From NCBI GenBank assembly GCA_024919215.1, contig CP103437.1:62001-126000 (forward strand): 64,000 nucleotides of DNA. The letters run 5' to 3'. The number at the start of each line of letters is the position of its first letter. The first letter of the stretch is position 1. Both the position numbers and the translations under genes were made by a program. Under the pieces are notes generated by a model, which did no database searches, was not told the origin of the DNA, and saw only the letters and a program-made list of their open reading frames with translations. Of this stretch, positions 1-8,851 are shown piece after piece. The stretch comes from Methylophilaceae bacterium LSUCC0665. GTDB taxonomy: Bacteria; Pseudomonadota; Gammaproteobacteria; Burkholderiales; Methylophilaceae.

Positions 1-1566
1 TTTTTACCTCAGGTGGTTAAATCCGCCAGAGTGATGAAACAGGCGGTGGCGCATCTGATCCCATTTATTGAGAAGGAAAAGGAAGAAGAAGAAGCCAGGA
101 CAGGAAAAAAATCGAAGCCAAAGGGCAAAATGCTGATAGCAACAGTTAAAGGCGATGTCCACGACATTGGAAAAAATATTGTGTCTGTAGTGCTCCAATG
201 TAATAACTTTGAAGTGGTGAATATGGGTGTCATGGTTCCCTGTGCTGAAATTTTAAATAAGGCGAAAGAGGAAAATGTCGACATCATTGGGCTGTCAGGA
301 TTAATCACTCCTTCCCTAGAGGAGATGGCCCATGTTGCCAGTGAAATGCAAAGAGACCCGTATTTTAGATCAGTAAAAATGCCACTGTTAATTGGGGGGG
401 CAACCACATCAAGAGCCCACACAGCCGTCAAGATTTCACCTAACTATGAGGGACCGGTTGTGCATGTGGCTGACGCATCTCGATCCGTTTCTGTGATGCA
501 GTCTTTATTATCACCAGACACTAAGGTGGACTATATTGAGAAATTAAAAGCTGATTATGAAAAAGTCCGACAACTTCATGGGCAAAAAAAAGGGGTCAAA
601 TACATTAGTTTAAAATCCGCTAGAGAAAATAAATTATCTTTAAATTTCAAGCCAATTAAACCAAAGTTTATCGGCAGAAGAGTTTTTAAAAACATCAATT
701 TAAATGAATTGGTTGATTTTGTTGACTGGACCCCATTCTTTAAGACATGGGACTTGGCTGGAAGGTACCCGCAGATTTTACAGGATGAGGTGGTTGGTGA
801 TACCGCAAGTCAATTATTTGATGATGCTCAAACGATGCTAAAGAAAATTATCAATGATAGAAAATTAAAAGCTCATGCGGTAGTGGGCTTTTGTAAAGCT
901 TATGCGATAGATGATGATATTGTCATTTTGGATGAGAAAGATAACTTACAATTTACTTTTCACACGCTAAGACAGCAATCGGAAAAACCAATTATTAGTG
1001 GAAAGCCTAAGCCAAACTTATCATTAAGTGATTTCATTGCCCCGCGAGAGTCCCATATTGATGACTATATTGGTATGTTTGCTGTGACGGCTGGGGATGG
1101 GGGTGATTTTTATCTGAACCAATATGAAAAAAATAAAGATGATTACAGCGGCATCATGTTTAAAGCATTGATGGACCGGTTGGCTGAAGCTTGTGCAGAA
1201 TATATGCATTTAAGAGTCAGGCAAGATCTCTGGGGTTATGCGCAAAAAGAAAAATTATCCAATGAAGAGATCATTCAAGAAAAATATCTTGGCATAAGAC
1301 CGGCACCAGGATATCCTGCCTGCCCTGAGCATTCGGTCAAAGAGGAAATATTTAAGTTTCTAAAAACAGATGAGATAGGCATGTCTTTGACTGAAAACTA
1401 TGCCATGATTCCAGCTTCCTCTGTCTCAGGATTTTATTTTGCCCATCCAGATTCCACCTATTTCAGTGTGGATAAGATTGAAGAGGACCAATTAAATGAC
1501 TTTGCCAATCGATCTTCAATGGATGTGGATAATGCTCGACGGTTGCTATCTTCTAATATAAAGTAA
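1..1566 (+). CDS. metH: Methionine synthase, cobalamin-dependent (C-terminal part, 5' end outside window)
   Basis: Transfers a methyl group from 5-methyltetrahydrofolate to homocysteine via cobalamin in the cytoplasm. The reading frame is open from base 1, so the gene is cut by the window edge and the N-terminal homocysteine and folate modules are not visible. Visible here are the B12-binding domain with the cobalamin-ligand histidine in DVHDIGKN, followed by the SAM-dependent reactivation domain carrying RPAPGYPACPEH. The C-terminus is complete and lacks any frameshift. mpl starts 5 bases after the stop. The ATG-like start at base 13 is not the true start because homology continues upstream. 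Identification is secure; only the boundary is artificial. Confidence 0.96.
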   Translation, partial: FLPQVVKSARVMKQAVAHLIPFIEKEKEEEEARTGKKSKPKGKMLIATVKGDVHDIGKNIVSVVLQCNNFEVVNMGVMVPCAEILNKAKEENVDIIGLSGLITPSLEEMAHVASEMQRDPYFRSVKMPLLIGGATTSRAHTAVKISPNYEGPVVHVADASRSVSVMQSLLSPDTKVDYIEKLKADYEKVRQLHGQKKGVKYISLKSARENKLSLNFKPIKPKFIGRRVFKNINLNELVDFVDWTPFFKTWDLAGRYPQILQDEVVGDTASQLFDDAQTMLKKIINDRKLKAHAVVGFCKAYAIDDDIVILDEKDNLQFTFHTLRQQSEKPIISGKPKPNLSLSDFIAPRESHIDDYIGMFAVTAGDGGDFYLNQYEKNKDDYSGIMFKALMDRLAEACAEYMHLRVRQDLWGYAQKEKLSNEEIIQEKYLGIRPAPGYPACPEHSVKEEIFKFLKTDEIGMSLTENYAMIPASSVSGFYFAHPDSTYFSVDKIEEDQLNDFANRSSMDVDNARRLLSSNIK

Positions 1567-1571
1567 TCTTT

Positions 1572-2927
1572 ATGCATATTCATGTGATTGGGATCTGCGG
1601 TACATTTATGGCAGGCATGGCTTCTCTTGCAAAGGATCTAGGCCACAAGGTGACTGGGTGCGATCAAAATGTTTATCCGCCGATGTCAACTTTTCTAGAA
1701 TCAAAAGATATTCAGATTATCCAGGGGTTTGATGCCCACCAAGTAAATCTAAAACCTGATCTATTCATTGTGGGTAATGTTATCTCTAGAGGCAATCCTT
1801 TGATGGAAGAAGTTCTCAATCAAAATTTAAAGTATCAATCTGGACCGCAGTGGTTATATGAGAACCTCTTGCATGATAAGTGGGTTATTGCGGTTGCAGG
1901 GACTCATGGAAAAACTACCACAACATCCATGATCAACTGGATCTTAAGAGATAATGATATCGATTGTGGTTATCTGATCGGAGGCGTTCCAGGTAATTTT
2001 TTATCAAGTAGCTCTTTATCACAATCTGATTCACCATTTTTTGTCATCGAGGCTGATGAATATGACACAGCATTTTTTGACAAACGCTCAAAATTTATTC
2101 ATTACCACCCAAAAACATTGGTGATAAATAATATTGAATTTGACCATGCAGATATATTTGACGATATTACCCACATTAAAAGACATTTTCATCAGTTGAT
2201 TCGAACAATTCCTCAACAAGGAAAAATCATAATTAATCAACAAGATGAGAATATAAAAGACACAGTGGCTATGGGAATATGGTCTGAGGTGGAAGAGTTT
2301 AATTCTTCACAGTCATGGTATGTTGATTCAATTAATGAAGAGAAATCATTATTTTATAAAAATAAAAAAATAGGAAATCTTAATTGGAATTTGATAGGTG
2401 AGCATAATGAGATAAACGCAATGGCAGCGATTTTAGCAGCAAGACATATAGGGGTCTCAGAAGAAAATGCGTTACGCTCATTATCATCATTTAAAAATAC
2501 TAAACGACGTTTAGAGATAATTTACAACAAAAATAATCTCACCATCTATGATGATTTTGCACATCATCCAACGGCCATACATTTTATAGCGAATACATTT
2601 AAGAAGAATTTCCCGGATGATAAAACCCTATTTGTGATTGACCCCAGATCAAATACTATGAAAAGAGGGGATCTGAAAGCAGAATTAAAAAACAATCTAA
2701 TAGATATTTCAGCATTTATACTTTTTTCAAAAGATTTACTATGGGACCCAGCCAGATTCCTTAAAGACTTAAACTCAAAAATCCTCATCTCTGATGATAT
2801 TTCTATTATTTTTGAGAAATTAAAAAATATAATTTTTGATTATGACAATGTTGTTTTTTTAAGTAATGGAAGCTTTGAAGGCATACAAAGAAAAATAACG
2901 AATTATTTAGAAAATGAAAATTCTTAA
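1572..2927 (+). CDS. mpl: UDP-N-acetylmuramate:L-alanyl-gamma-D-glutamyl-meso-DAP ligase
   Basis: Cytoplasmic Mur-family ligase that attaches recycled murein tripeptide to UDP-MurNAc, a peptidoglycan-recycling step. The 451-residue length is normal. The N-terminal nucleotide-sugar domain starts with GICGTFMAG (residues 7-15), and the ATP-binding loop GTHGKTTTT lies at residues 110-118. The acidic EADEYD segment and the C-terminal Mur ligase domain with YDDFAHHPTA follow. MurC is the nearest alternative, but the short N-terminus and the GICGTFMAG signature favour Mpl. Its 3' end overlaps the next gene by 14 bases, so translation is probably coupled. ampG elsewhere in the window would supply the recycled muropeptide. 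Confidence 0.93.
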   Translation: MHIHVIGICGTFMAGMASLAKDLGHKVTGCDQNVYPPMSTFLESKDIQIIQGFDAHQVNLKPDLFIVGNVISRGNPLMEEVLNQNLKYQSGPQWLYENLLHDKWVIAVAGTHGKTTTTSMINWILRDNDIDCGYLIGGVPGNFLSSSSLSQSDSPFFVIEADEYDTAFFDKRSKFIHYHPKTLVINNIEFDHADIFDDITHIKRHFHQLIRTIPQQGKIIINQQDENIKDTVAMGIWSEVEEFNSSQSWYVDSINEEKSLFYKNKKIGNLNWNLIGEHNEINAMAAILAARHIGVSEENALRSLSSFKNTKRRLEIIYNKNNLTIYDDFAHHPTAIHFIANTFKKNFPDDKTLFVIDPRSNTMKRGDLKAELKNNLIDISAFILFSKDLLWDPARFLKDLNSKILISDDISIIFEKLKNIIFDYDNVVFLSNGSFEGIQRKITNYLENENS

Positions 2928-3654
2928 ATCAAATTATTTTACGATCTTTTTCATTATTTCAGTGCTATTACATGGCACCCTCTTTTATTTTTTCAATATA
3001 AAATCAAACGAGGTGATTAATGATAAAGAATTGATTGTAAATATTTTAAAGATACCTAATCAAGTAACAGATATAGAAATGATTGATCTTAAAAAAGAAG
3101 AAAAACCAGAAGTTATAAAAAAGATAAAACAAGATCAAAAAAAATTTCAACAACAAATAATTCAAGAAACCAAAGAGCCCACCAATAATTTAACCCAAGA
3201 AAGCACACCAGATAAGATAGTTGAACAAGAAAAAACAAAAACAATTAATCTTGATCCGTCTTTTATTCAATCTCAATTGTCTCATCTTGTGGACAAGAGA
3301 AAGATTGATAAAAGAACAAAGGTGATATCTAGCAAAACTAAAGAGCGAGATTACCAATCTTACTATCAGGTGTGGAAAAATAAAGTAGAAAAAATAGGGG
3401 CTTTAAATTATCCTGCAGCAGCGCGAAATGGAATAAGTGAATCATTGGTGATGACAGTGATTCTGAATGACCAGGGAGAGGTTTTAGATATAAAGATTAA
3501 TAAGTCTTCAGGGGTGCCACAGTTAGATGATGCTGCAAAAAAAATTGTGAATCTTGGGTCGCCCTACTCGCCATTTCCTCCATCAATTAAAGAGCAGGTG
3601 GATACTTTACAGATTAGACGGATATGGAGATTTACAAACAACTTAATGGAGTGA
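2914..3654 (+). CDS. TonB-family energy transducer-like protein
   Basis: A 246-residue protein with one N-terminal membrane segment (about residues 7-27). A long charged Lys/Glu/Gln-rich linker of roughly residues 50-150 would span the periplasm. The C-terminal domain (about 155-245) contains YPAAARNG and the TonB-type pattern of strand, helix and strand with a final IRRIWRFT. The family couples inner-membrane proton motive force to outer-membrane receptors or acts in TolA-like envelope roles. No exbB or exbD lies nearby. The start overlaps the end of mpl by 14 bases, suggesting coupled expression. The linker is poor in proline compared with classical TonB, so a TolA-like or diverged function is possible. 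Confidence 0.8.
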   Translation: MKILKSNYFTIFFIISVLLHGTLFYFFNIKSNEVINDKELIVNILKIPNQVTDIEMIDLKKEEKPEVIKKIKQDQKKFQQQIIQETKEPTNNLTQESTPDKIVEQEKTKTINLDPSFIQSQLSHLVDKRKIDKRTKVISSKTKERDYQSYYQVWKNKVEKIGALNYPAAARNGISESLVMTVILNDQGEVLDIKINKSSGVPQLDDAAKKIVNLGSPYSPFPPSIKEQVDTLQIRRIWRFTNNLME

Positions 3655-3655
3655 T

Positions 3656-3967
3656 ATGAACAATTATTATAAATATCATATTTTTATTTGCCTAAATCAA
3701 AGGGATGATGGCGCTCAGTGTTGCTCGCAGTTTAATGCATTAAATATTTTTGATTATATGAAGCAAAAAATAAAATCATTAAATTTGCGAGGTAAAGGGT
3801 TGGTGAGGATAAATCGATCTGGATGCCTTGATCGTTGCTCAGAAGGACCGATGCTAGTTGTTTATCCAGATGCGGTTTGGTATACGTTTGTCGATGAAAC
3901 AGACATTGATGAGATTATTGAATCTCACATTATCAATAACATAGCAGTTGAACGTCTAATGATTTAA
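3656..3967 (+). CDS. Thioredoxin-like [2Fe-2S] ferredoxin
   Basis: A small 103-residue protein of the thioredoxin-fold 2Fe-2S ferredoxin family. Four cluster ligands are expected, and the visible cysteines are C12, C22, C23, C57 and C61. They fall in the segments FICLNQRDD, QCCSQF and SGCLDRCSEGP, the family arrangement. The aromatic YPDAVWYTFVDETDIDEII tail is also typical. It probably carries electrons to an unidentified cytoplasmic acceptor. It follows the TonB-like gene by one base and its last 12 bases overlap the convergent HIT gene end to end. The electron donor and acceptor are not evident from the neighbours. Confidence 0.87.
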   Translation: MNNYYKYHIFICLNQRDDGAQCCSQFNALNIFDYMKQKIKSLNLRGKGLVRINRSGCLDRCSEGPMLVVYPDAVWYTFVDETDIDEIIESHIINNIAVERLMI

Positions 3968-4369
3968 TTTTAAATGTAGTTGTTGTTTAAGTTGATCTAT
4001 TTCATCTATTGAATTTTCAAATTTATTCTGTCGAACAGGTTCGGACCATATGCTTTGTGGAAAAAAATTATCATTAGTAAATCTTGGTATGATGTGCCAG
4101 TGGATATGAGGGGTTTTATTTCCTAATGATGCTAAATTGATTTTGTCTGGGTTATAAACATCAGTAACAATATTCTCAATTATATTCATAATCTTATACA
4201 TTTCACTTTGAATGGCAGGAGTCAGATGATGAATTTCCTTGACGTGCTCAATTAGCTCTAAACGGAGATAACCTCTTATATTCTGATTATTTACTAAGAT
4301 AACCCTAAAGCGGTTGTTTTGCCATAATATGGGTAAAGTTGAGGTGAGGCATAATTCACAATCAGACAA
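3956..4369 (-). CDS. HIT-family nucleotide hydrolase or transferase
   Basis: A 137-residue histidine-triad protein. The catalytic motif H88-x-H90-x-H92 is seen in TPHIHWHIIPRF, and the N-terminal SDCELC carries two cysteines of the type seen in metal-binding HIT proteins. Family members hydrolyse nucleoside phosphoramidates or dinucleoside polyphosphates; the substrate here cannot be read from sequence. It is the last gene of the run ispH-nudB-nadA-HIT and overlaps the nadA stop by 8 bases, so it is likely co-transcribed. Its 3' end overlaps the opposing ferredoxin gene by 12 bases. Confidence 0.9.
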   Translation of the reverse strand: MSDCELCLTSTLPILWQNNRFRVILVNNQNIRGYLRLELIEHVKEIHHLTPAIQSEMYKIMNIIENIVTDVYNPDKINLASLGNKTPHIHWHIIPRFTNDNFFPQSIWSEPVRQNKFENSIDEIDQLKQQLHLKLNH

Positions 4370-5459
4370 TCGCCATCATCCTATCCAGAGCAATTTTGGC
4401 GGACTGAGCGATTGATGTGGGAACAATTATTTCATTCACTACTTTATCTTCGAGCAAATTATCAAGCACCCATGATAAATGTTGCGGATCTATTCTGGCC
4501 ATGGTCGTGCATTCACATACGATATGTGACATAAATTTCACTACCTTATCTTCTTTAACCATTTCATTGGCAAGACGATTGACTAGGTTTAATTCAGTTC
4601 CAACTAACCATTTTGTTCCCGATTCAGCGTTTTTAATGGTATTCAAAATAAACTCTGTGGATCCAACCAAGTCTGAGTTTACACAAACCTCGAAAGGTGA
4701 TTCGGGATGAGAAATGACTAAACCGTCAGGATTTTCTTCCCTAAATTTTTTAATATGATCCTCTCGGAACATCTGATGAACTGCACAATGTCCCTTCCAT
4801 AAGAGGATTTTAGCTTTGAGTATTTGTTCTTTTGTTAACCCTCCTAAGGGTAAATCGGGATCCCAGACAACCATGTCGTCAAGATCAATCCCCATTTTAA
4901 ATCCAGTCCATCTCCCTAAATGTTGATCAGGGAAAAATAATACTTTTTCTTTTTGGTGAAATGCCCACTCAAGAACTTTTGGGGCATTCGTTGAGGTGCA
5001 GACGATGCCATCATGTTCCCCACAAAAAGCTTTGAGATCAGCTGCAGAATTAATGTAAGTGATGGGAGTGATGACTTCATCAAAATTCAAAACTTTATTT
5101 ATTTCACGATATGTTCTTTGCACTTTTTGAAGATCAGCCATGTCTGCCATTTGACATCCTGCGGATAGGTCAGGGAGTATTGTTATTTGATCCTCTCGAG
5201 ATAAAATGTTGGAGACTTCAGCCATAAAATGGACACCTAGAAATATAATATATTGCGCTTCTAAGTTTTGAGTATATTGGGCTAATTTAAGAGAATCCCC
5301 GGTGAAATCAGCGTGTCGATAAACTGATTCATTTTGATAGTGATGGCCAAGAATAACAAGCTTGCCTTTAAGTTGTAATTTAGCGTCAATGATTTTTTGC
5401 TGACAATCATTTTCTTGGAGCTGATTAAATTTCTCAAATTGTATTACTGTTTCATTCAT
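4362..5459 (-). CDS. nadA: Quinolinate synthase
   Basis: Condenses iminoaspartate with dihydroxyacetone phosphate to quinolinate for NAD synthesis, using an oxygen-sensitive [4Fe-4S] cluster. The 365-residue length is normal. Expected cluster cysteines align as C102 in SAGCQMADM, C225 in WKGHCAVH and C317 in VCECTTMARI. Other family segments are GVHFMAE, PDQHLGRW and HPESPFEVC. The start overlaps the nudB stop by 8 bases and the end overlaps the HIT start. nadB and nadC are not in the window, so the pathway is only partly represented here. Confidence 0.96.
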   Translation of the reverse strand: MNETVIQFEKFNQLQENDCQQKIIDAKLQLKGKLVILGHHYQNESVYRHADFTGDSLKLAQYTQNLEAQYIIFLGVHFMAEVSNILSREDQITILPDLSAGCQMADMADLQKVQRTYREINKVLNFDEVITPITYINSAADLKAFCGEHDGIVCTSTNAPKVLEWAFHQKEKVLFFPDQHLGRWTGFKMGIDLDDMVVWDPDLPLGGLTKEQILKAKILLWKGHCAVHQMFREDHIKKFREENPDGLVISHPESPFEVCVNSDLVGSTEFILNTIKNAESGTKWLVGTELNLVNRLANEMVKEDKVVKFMSHIVCECTTMARIDPQHLSWVLDNLLEDKVVNEIIVPTSIAQSAKIALDRMMAIV

Positions 5460-5889
5460 ATAATTTTTTAAAATTAATTAAAGCATTTCTGTTGGTCCAA
5501 GAAAATACTTTTTTCATTGCCTCTTCATGATCAGCCCACAGGTAATCGACATGTTCTTGTGGATTAATTATTATATGTTCTTTTTTTGGCAATTGTAAGG
5601 CAAACAAATGTTCAATGTTAGTTGAAACATTTTTATCATACCGATATTTCCATTCAGGATAAATTTGGTATTGATTCATTTGATGAAGTGAGTAAAAACT
5701 ATACCGATTGACATTTAAACCTGTTTCTTCAAAAACCTCACGTTCAGCACATTGTTTTGGTGATTCATACTTTTCCATACTGCCAGTGACTGATTGCCAA
5801 TAATTGGGATTATCTTTTCTTTGCAAGAGTAAGATTTTATTATTCTCACAATAGATGATGACCTGAATAGAGATTGGTATTTTTTTCAA
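5452..5889 (-). CDS. nudB: Nudix hydrolase, probable dihydroneopterin triphosphate diphosphatase
   Basis: A 145-residue Nudix protein. The Nudix box runs from G36 to L58 with the expected spacing (G36, E42, R50-E51, E54-E55, G57). N-terminal segment LLLQRKDNPNYWQSVTG and the tryptophan-rich second half match NudB, which removes pyrophosphate from dihydroneopterin triphosphate in folate synthesis. In many betaproteobacteria nudB lies next to aspS; here it sits between ispH and nadA instead. It begins 5 bases after the ispH stop and overlaps nadA by 8 bases. Nudix substrate assignment from sequence is imperfect, so a different nucleotide substrate remains possible. Confidence 0.82.
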   Translation of the reverse strand: MKKIPISIQVIIYCENNKILLLQRKDNPNYWQSVTGSMEKYESPKQCAEREVFEETGLNVNRYSFYSLHQMNQYQIYPEWKYRYDKNVSTNIEHLFALQLPKKEHIIINPQEHVDYLWADHEEAMKKVFSWTNRNALINFKKLYE

Positions 5890-5894
5890 AACAA

Positions 5895-6830
5895 CTAGAT
5901 GACTGGTAATTTAAATACAATATTTTCTTTAGGACCGTCAATTTCATTAATAATTGCATTGGAATGAGATTGTATTAATGTAGTTAGCTGTTTAATTAAC
6001 ACTTCTGGGGCTGAGGCACCCGCAGTAATAGCAATATTTTTTTTATCATCAAGCCAAGCAGGATTGAAATCAGACATATTATCTATTAATATACTTGGTA
6101 TTCCTTTTTTCTCACCCAATTCTTTTAAGCGATTTGAATTAGAACTATTTTTTGATCCGACCACAAAAAGAATATCTGTAGAAGGTAATATTTGTTTAAT
6201 TGCATCTTGACGATTTTGTGTTGCGTAACAAATGTCATCAGCTTTTGGACCTTCAATCATTGAAAATTTAGTTTTTAATTTTTCAATTATATCCTTTGTC
6301 TCATCGAGTGATAATGTCGTTTGTGTCACATATGCTACTTTGTTTGGATCGGAAATTTTAAGAAGATCTATATCTGATGTGTTTTCTATTAGATGCATTT
6401 TTTTTGAAGTTAGATCCTGTCCGAGGGTTCCCTCTACTTCAGGGTGATCTTTATGACCAATCATAATAATTTCGTAATTATTTTTTAAGTAATGATTTAC
6501 TTCCTTATGAACTTTGGTGACTAAAGGGCAAGTTGCATCAATACTTTTAAGCTTAAGGTTATCGGAATCAGATTTAACTTTTTTTGAAACACCATGAGCG
6601 CTATATATAAGATATGAATTTTCTGGAACTGATTTTAGATCATTGACAAAGATCGCACCCTTTTTTTTAAGTGCTTCAATAACAAATTTATTATGTACAA
6701 CTTCATTTCTGACATAAATCGGAGAACCATATTTAGCTAAGGCTTGTTCAACAATCTCAATAGCTCGGTCAACACCAGCACAAAATCCTCTGGGATTGGC
6801 TAATGAAATTGATATTATTTTTTTATCCAT
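5895..6830 (-). CDS. ispH: 4-hydroxy-3-methylbut-2-enyl diphosphate reductase
   Basis: Last enzyme of the MEP isoprenoid pathway, making IPP and DMAPP with an iron-sulfur cluster. At 311 residues it has normal length. The three cluster cysteines are C17 in GFCAGVDRA, C101 in DATCPLVTK and C201 in DDICYATQNRQ. SAHGVS and the catalytic TQTTLS segment are also present. It is the first gene of a minus-strand unit ispH-nudB-nadA-HIT and has its own plausible sigma-70 promoter in the 71-base gap separating it from lysA. Confidence 0.97.
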   Translation of the reverse strand: MDKKIISISLANPRGFCAGVDRAIEIVEQALAKYGSPIYVRNEVVHNKFVIEALKKKGAIFVNDLKSVPENSYLIYSAHGVSKKVKSDSDNLKLKSIDATCPLVTKVHKEVNHYLKNNYEIIMIGHKDHPEVEGTLGQDLTSKKMHLIENTSDIDLLKISDPNKVAYVTQTTLSLDETKDIIEKLKTKFSMIEGPKADDICYATQNRQDAIKQILPSTDILFVVGSKNSSNSNRLKELGEKKGIPSILIDNMSDFNPAWLDDKKNIAITAGASAPEVLIKQLTTLIQSHSNAIINEIDGPKENIVFKLPVI

Positions 6831-6865
6831 TGCTAAATGTTTTTCTTATTAAATAGTTATTGGTT

Positions 6866-6894
6866 ATCGTAGCATTTATGATAATTATTCTTAA
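6866..6894 (-). promoter_or_regulatory. Predicted sigma-70 promoter for ispH
   Basis: Read on the minus strand, TTAAGA (6894-6889) and TACGAT (6871-6866) are separated by 17 bases, with a TG one base upstream of the -10 element (extended -10). Both hexamers match four of six consensus positions. The expected transcription start is near 6859, about 29 bases before the ispH ATG. This is the only gap in the minus-strand block below mreB large enough for a promoter. Pattern-based and untested. Confidence 0.5.
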
Positions 6895-6901
6895 GGTAAG
6901 G

Positions 6902-8161
6902 TTAACTTCGTTCTAATAATTTTTCTTCATGAGCAATCAAATCAGAAAAATTTTCACGCTCTCGAATCAAATAAAAATTATCTTGATCAACCATAATTTC
7001 AGGAATTCTGGGCCTTGTATTGTAGTTTGAACTCATTGAAAATCCATAAGCCCCTACATCCATAATGGCTAGAATATCCCCCTGATTAGCATGCATATAC
7101 CTTTCTTTTGCAAGAAAATCACCAGTCTCACAGATTGGGCCAACTATATCAAAAGAATCATTTGATTCTTTAGAATTGGATAAATTAATTACTTCATGAA
7201 AGGCATTATAAAGAGATGGTCTCATTAAGTCGTTCATGGCAGCATCTACAATAACAAAATTTTTATGATCAGATTTTTTTATGAATTCAACATTGGTAAG
7301 CATCAACCCAGCTTTACCGATTAAAAATCTTCCTGGCTCTAAAATAATTTTTTTATTATATTTTAAGAGATGTTTTTTTATCATCTGCACATAAAAATCA
7401 ATCGGTGAGATTTCTTCATTGTTATAGGAAATTCCTATACCTCCACCAATATCAATATGTTCTATTGATATTTGATTAGACTCTAATTCATCAATTAGAG
7501 ATGCCAATTTTATAAAAGCATCTTCAAATGGAGAGAGATCAGTGAGTTGAGATCCAATATGACAATCAATGCCAGTAATTTTAATGTGTTCTAAAGCCGC
7601 TGCTTTTTTATACAAAGAAATGGCATTTGTTTCATCAATCCCAAATTTATTATCTTTTAAGCCTGTTGAAATATATGGGTGGGTTTTAGCATCAACATTT
7701 GGATTAACTCGAATAGATATTTTTGCAGTTTTGGATAATCGTTTACTTATATTATTTATACGTATTAGCTCTTCCTCAGATTCGACATTAAAAGCAAGAA
7801 TATTATTATTTAATGCCATTTCAATTTCGGAAACTGTTTTGCCAACGCCTGAAAAAACAATCTTTGAATTTGAAGAATCGACCGTTAAAACTCTTTGCAA
7901 CTCACCACCGGACACAATATCAAAGCCACAGTCAGATTCTTTAAATATTTTTAGAATACTTAAATTAGAGTTTGCTTTTACTGCGAAACATATGAGATGG
8001 TCTATGTCGCTTAAGGCGCTTTGTAAAAAATTTATTTGATCAAGAATATTTTTTTTCGAATAAACATAAGCTGGAGTTCCAAATTTTTGGGCGATGTCAT
8101 TCAGTTTGACATCTTCAATAAAGTATTGATTTGACTCCTGTCGCAGTATTGATTTATTCAT
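6902..8161 (-). CDS. lysA: Diaminopimelate decarboxylase
   Basis: PLP enzyme converting meso-diaminopimelate to lysine. The PLP lysine is K62 in CFAVKANSN (numbered from the chosen start). Further family motifs are HIDIGGGIG, EPGRFLIG, CETGDFLA and the C-terminal AYGFSMSSNYN. I chose the ATG at 8161 because AGGA lies 7 bases upstream and the resulting N-terminus matches family length (419 residues). An in-frame ATG at 8182 would add seven residues. The start overlaps lptM by 8 bases, a common lptM-lysA arrangement in proteobacteria. It is the last gene of the long run beginning at mreB. Confidence 0.96.
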   Translation of the reverse strand: MNKSILRQESNQYFIEDVKLNDIAQKFGTPAYVYSKKNILDQINFLQSALSDIDHLICFAVKANSNLSILKIFKESDCGFDIVSGGELQRVLTVDSSNSKIVFSGVGKTVSEIEMALNNNILAFNVESEEELIRINNISKRLSKTAKISIRVNPNVDAKTHPYISTGLKDNKFGIDETNAISLYKKAAALEHIKITGIDCHIGSQLTDLSPFEDAFIKLASLIDELESNQISIEHIDIGGGIGISYNNEEISPIDFYVQMIKKHLLKYNKKIILEPGRFLIGKAGLMLTNVEFIKKSDHKNFVIVDAAMNDLMRPSLYNAFHEVINLSNSKESNDSFDIVGPICETGDFLAKERYMHANQGDILAIMDVGAYGFSMSSNYNTRPRIPEIMVDQDNFYLIRERENFSDLIAHEEKLLERS

Positions 8162-8318
8162 CCACTGTTCCTGATGAGTCATCTAATTCCTCAGCAGCAG
8201 GTCTTTGATTTGATTGGGAATCATCAAGAGGATAAAGCTCTTCAGGAAGATACAACGAACCTTTTGTTCCACAGGATTGAAGAATAAATAAAAGAAACAA
8301 AAAAAGTATTTTTTTCAT
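8154..8318 (-). CDS. lptM: LptM (YifL)-family small lipoprotein
   Basis: A 54-codon gene starting MKKILFLFLLFILQSCG. It has a hydrophobic signal and a lipobox LQSC with the lipidated cysteine at residue 16, followed directly by GTKGSLYLPEE. That post-cysteine motif (CGxKGxLYLP) and the location immediately upstream of lysA are hallmarks of LptM. In enterics LptM associates with the LptD/LptE lipopolysaccharide translocon at the outer membrane and helps LptD mature. The acidic C-terminal tail is low complexity. It overlaps lysA by 8 bases and the transporter gene upstream by 4 bases. The gene is easily missed because of its size. Confidence 0.85.
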   Translation of the reverse strand: MKKILFLFLLFILQSCGTKGSLYLPEELYPLDDSQSNQRPAAEELDDSSGTVDE

Positions 8319-8851
8319 GGGTAAATTTTATCATTTTTAATATGCGATTTGGCTACTCTTAATATTTTGTCGACGATATATGCATTTATCACAGCAAAAA
8401 TAAAAGCAAAAATGATAAATATTGGCAGTAAGAAAAATACCCCATTATCTTGAATGATGAACAGTCTCACACAAACAAATTGACCCACAATGTGACCTAA
8501 GCTCATGATCATGCTAAAAGAATAAATCGAAAAATACTTACTTTTTAAACAATAAGAGGCAATTGCTAAACATCCAAGACTAAATATTGCTCCTGAAAAG
8601 CTAAGAAAAAAGGTGGGAGTCAGGAAAGTGCCTAGAATTAGACTCGAAATAAATACTCGAATGAGAGATACATACGCTGCTGATCTAACGTTAAAATAAT
8701 AATAAGTAAAGAGAACGACGATATTAGCAATACCTGGCTTCAGCCCAAAAATGGGAGATGGTAAAAAAAATTCAGCAGTGTGAAGCACTATTGCAATAGC
8801 AGAAAGTTTTGCGATGATATGAATATCAGTAGTTTGTGCTGTCATGCGCAT
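8315..8851 (-). CDS. Gx transporter family membrane protein (Hpre_diP_synt_I family)
   Basis: A 178-residue polytopic membrane protein with about five hydrophobic helices. The conserved segment PSPIFGLKPGIANIV near residues 31-45 identifies the family named Gx transporter or heptaprenyl diphosphate synthase component I. These proteins resemble ECF-type substrate-binding subunits; the older polyprenyl-synthase name is not supported by any catalytic motif. In other bacteria the family is repeatedly encoded beside NusG_II-domain and ApbE proteins, exactly as here. The substrate is unknown. Its start overlaps the NusG_II gene by 26 bases and its end overlaps lptM by 4. Confidence 0.82.
   Translation of the reverse strand: MRMTAQTTDIHIIAKLSAIAIVLHTAEFFLPSPIFGLKPGIANIVVLFTYYYFNVRSAAYVSLIRVFISSLILGTFLTPTFFLSFSGAIFSLGCLAIASYCLKSKYFSIYSFSMIMSLGHIVGQFVCVRLFIIQDNGVFFLLPIFIIFAFIFAVINAYIVDKILRVAKSHIKNDKIYP

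Noticed and set aside
9-431. Open frame of 140 codons antisense to metH
   Set aside because: Overlaps the conserved cobalamin-binding domain of metH; hydrophobic Ser/Phe-rich translation is a by-product of the opposite strand.
7569-8039. Open frame of 156 codons antisense to lysA
   Set aside because: A shadow of lysA codons; no ribosome site and no recognisable motif.
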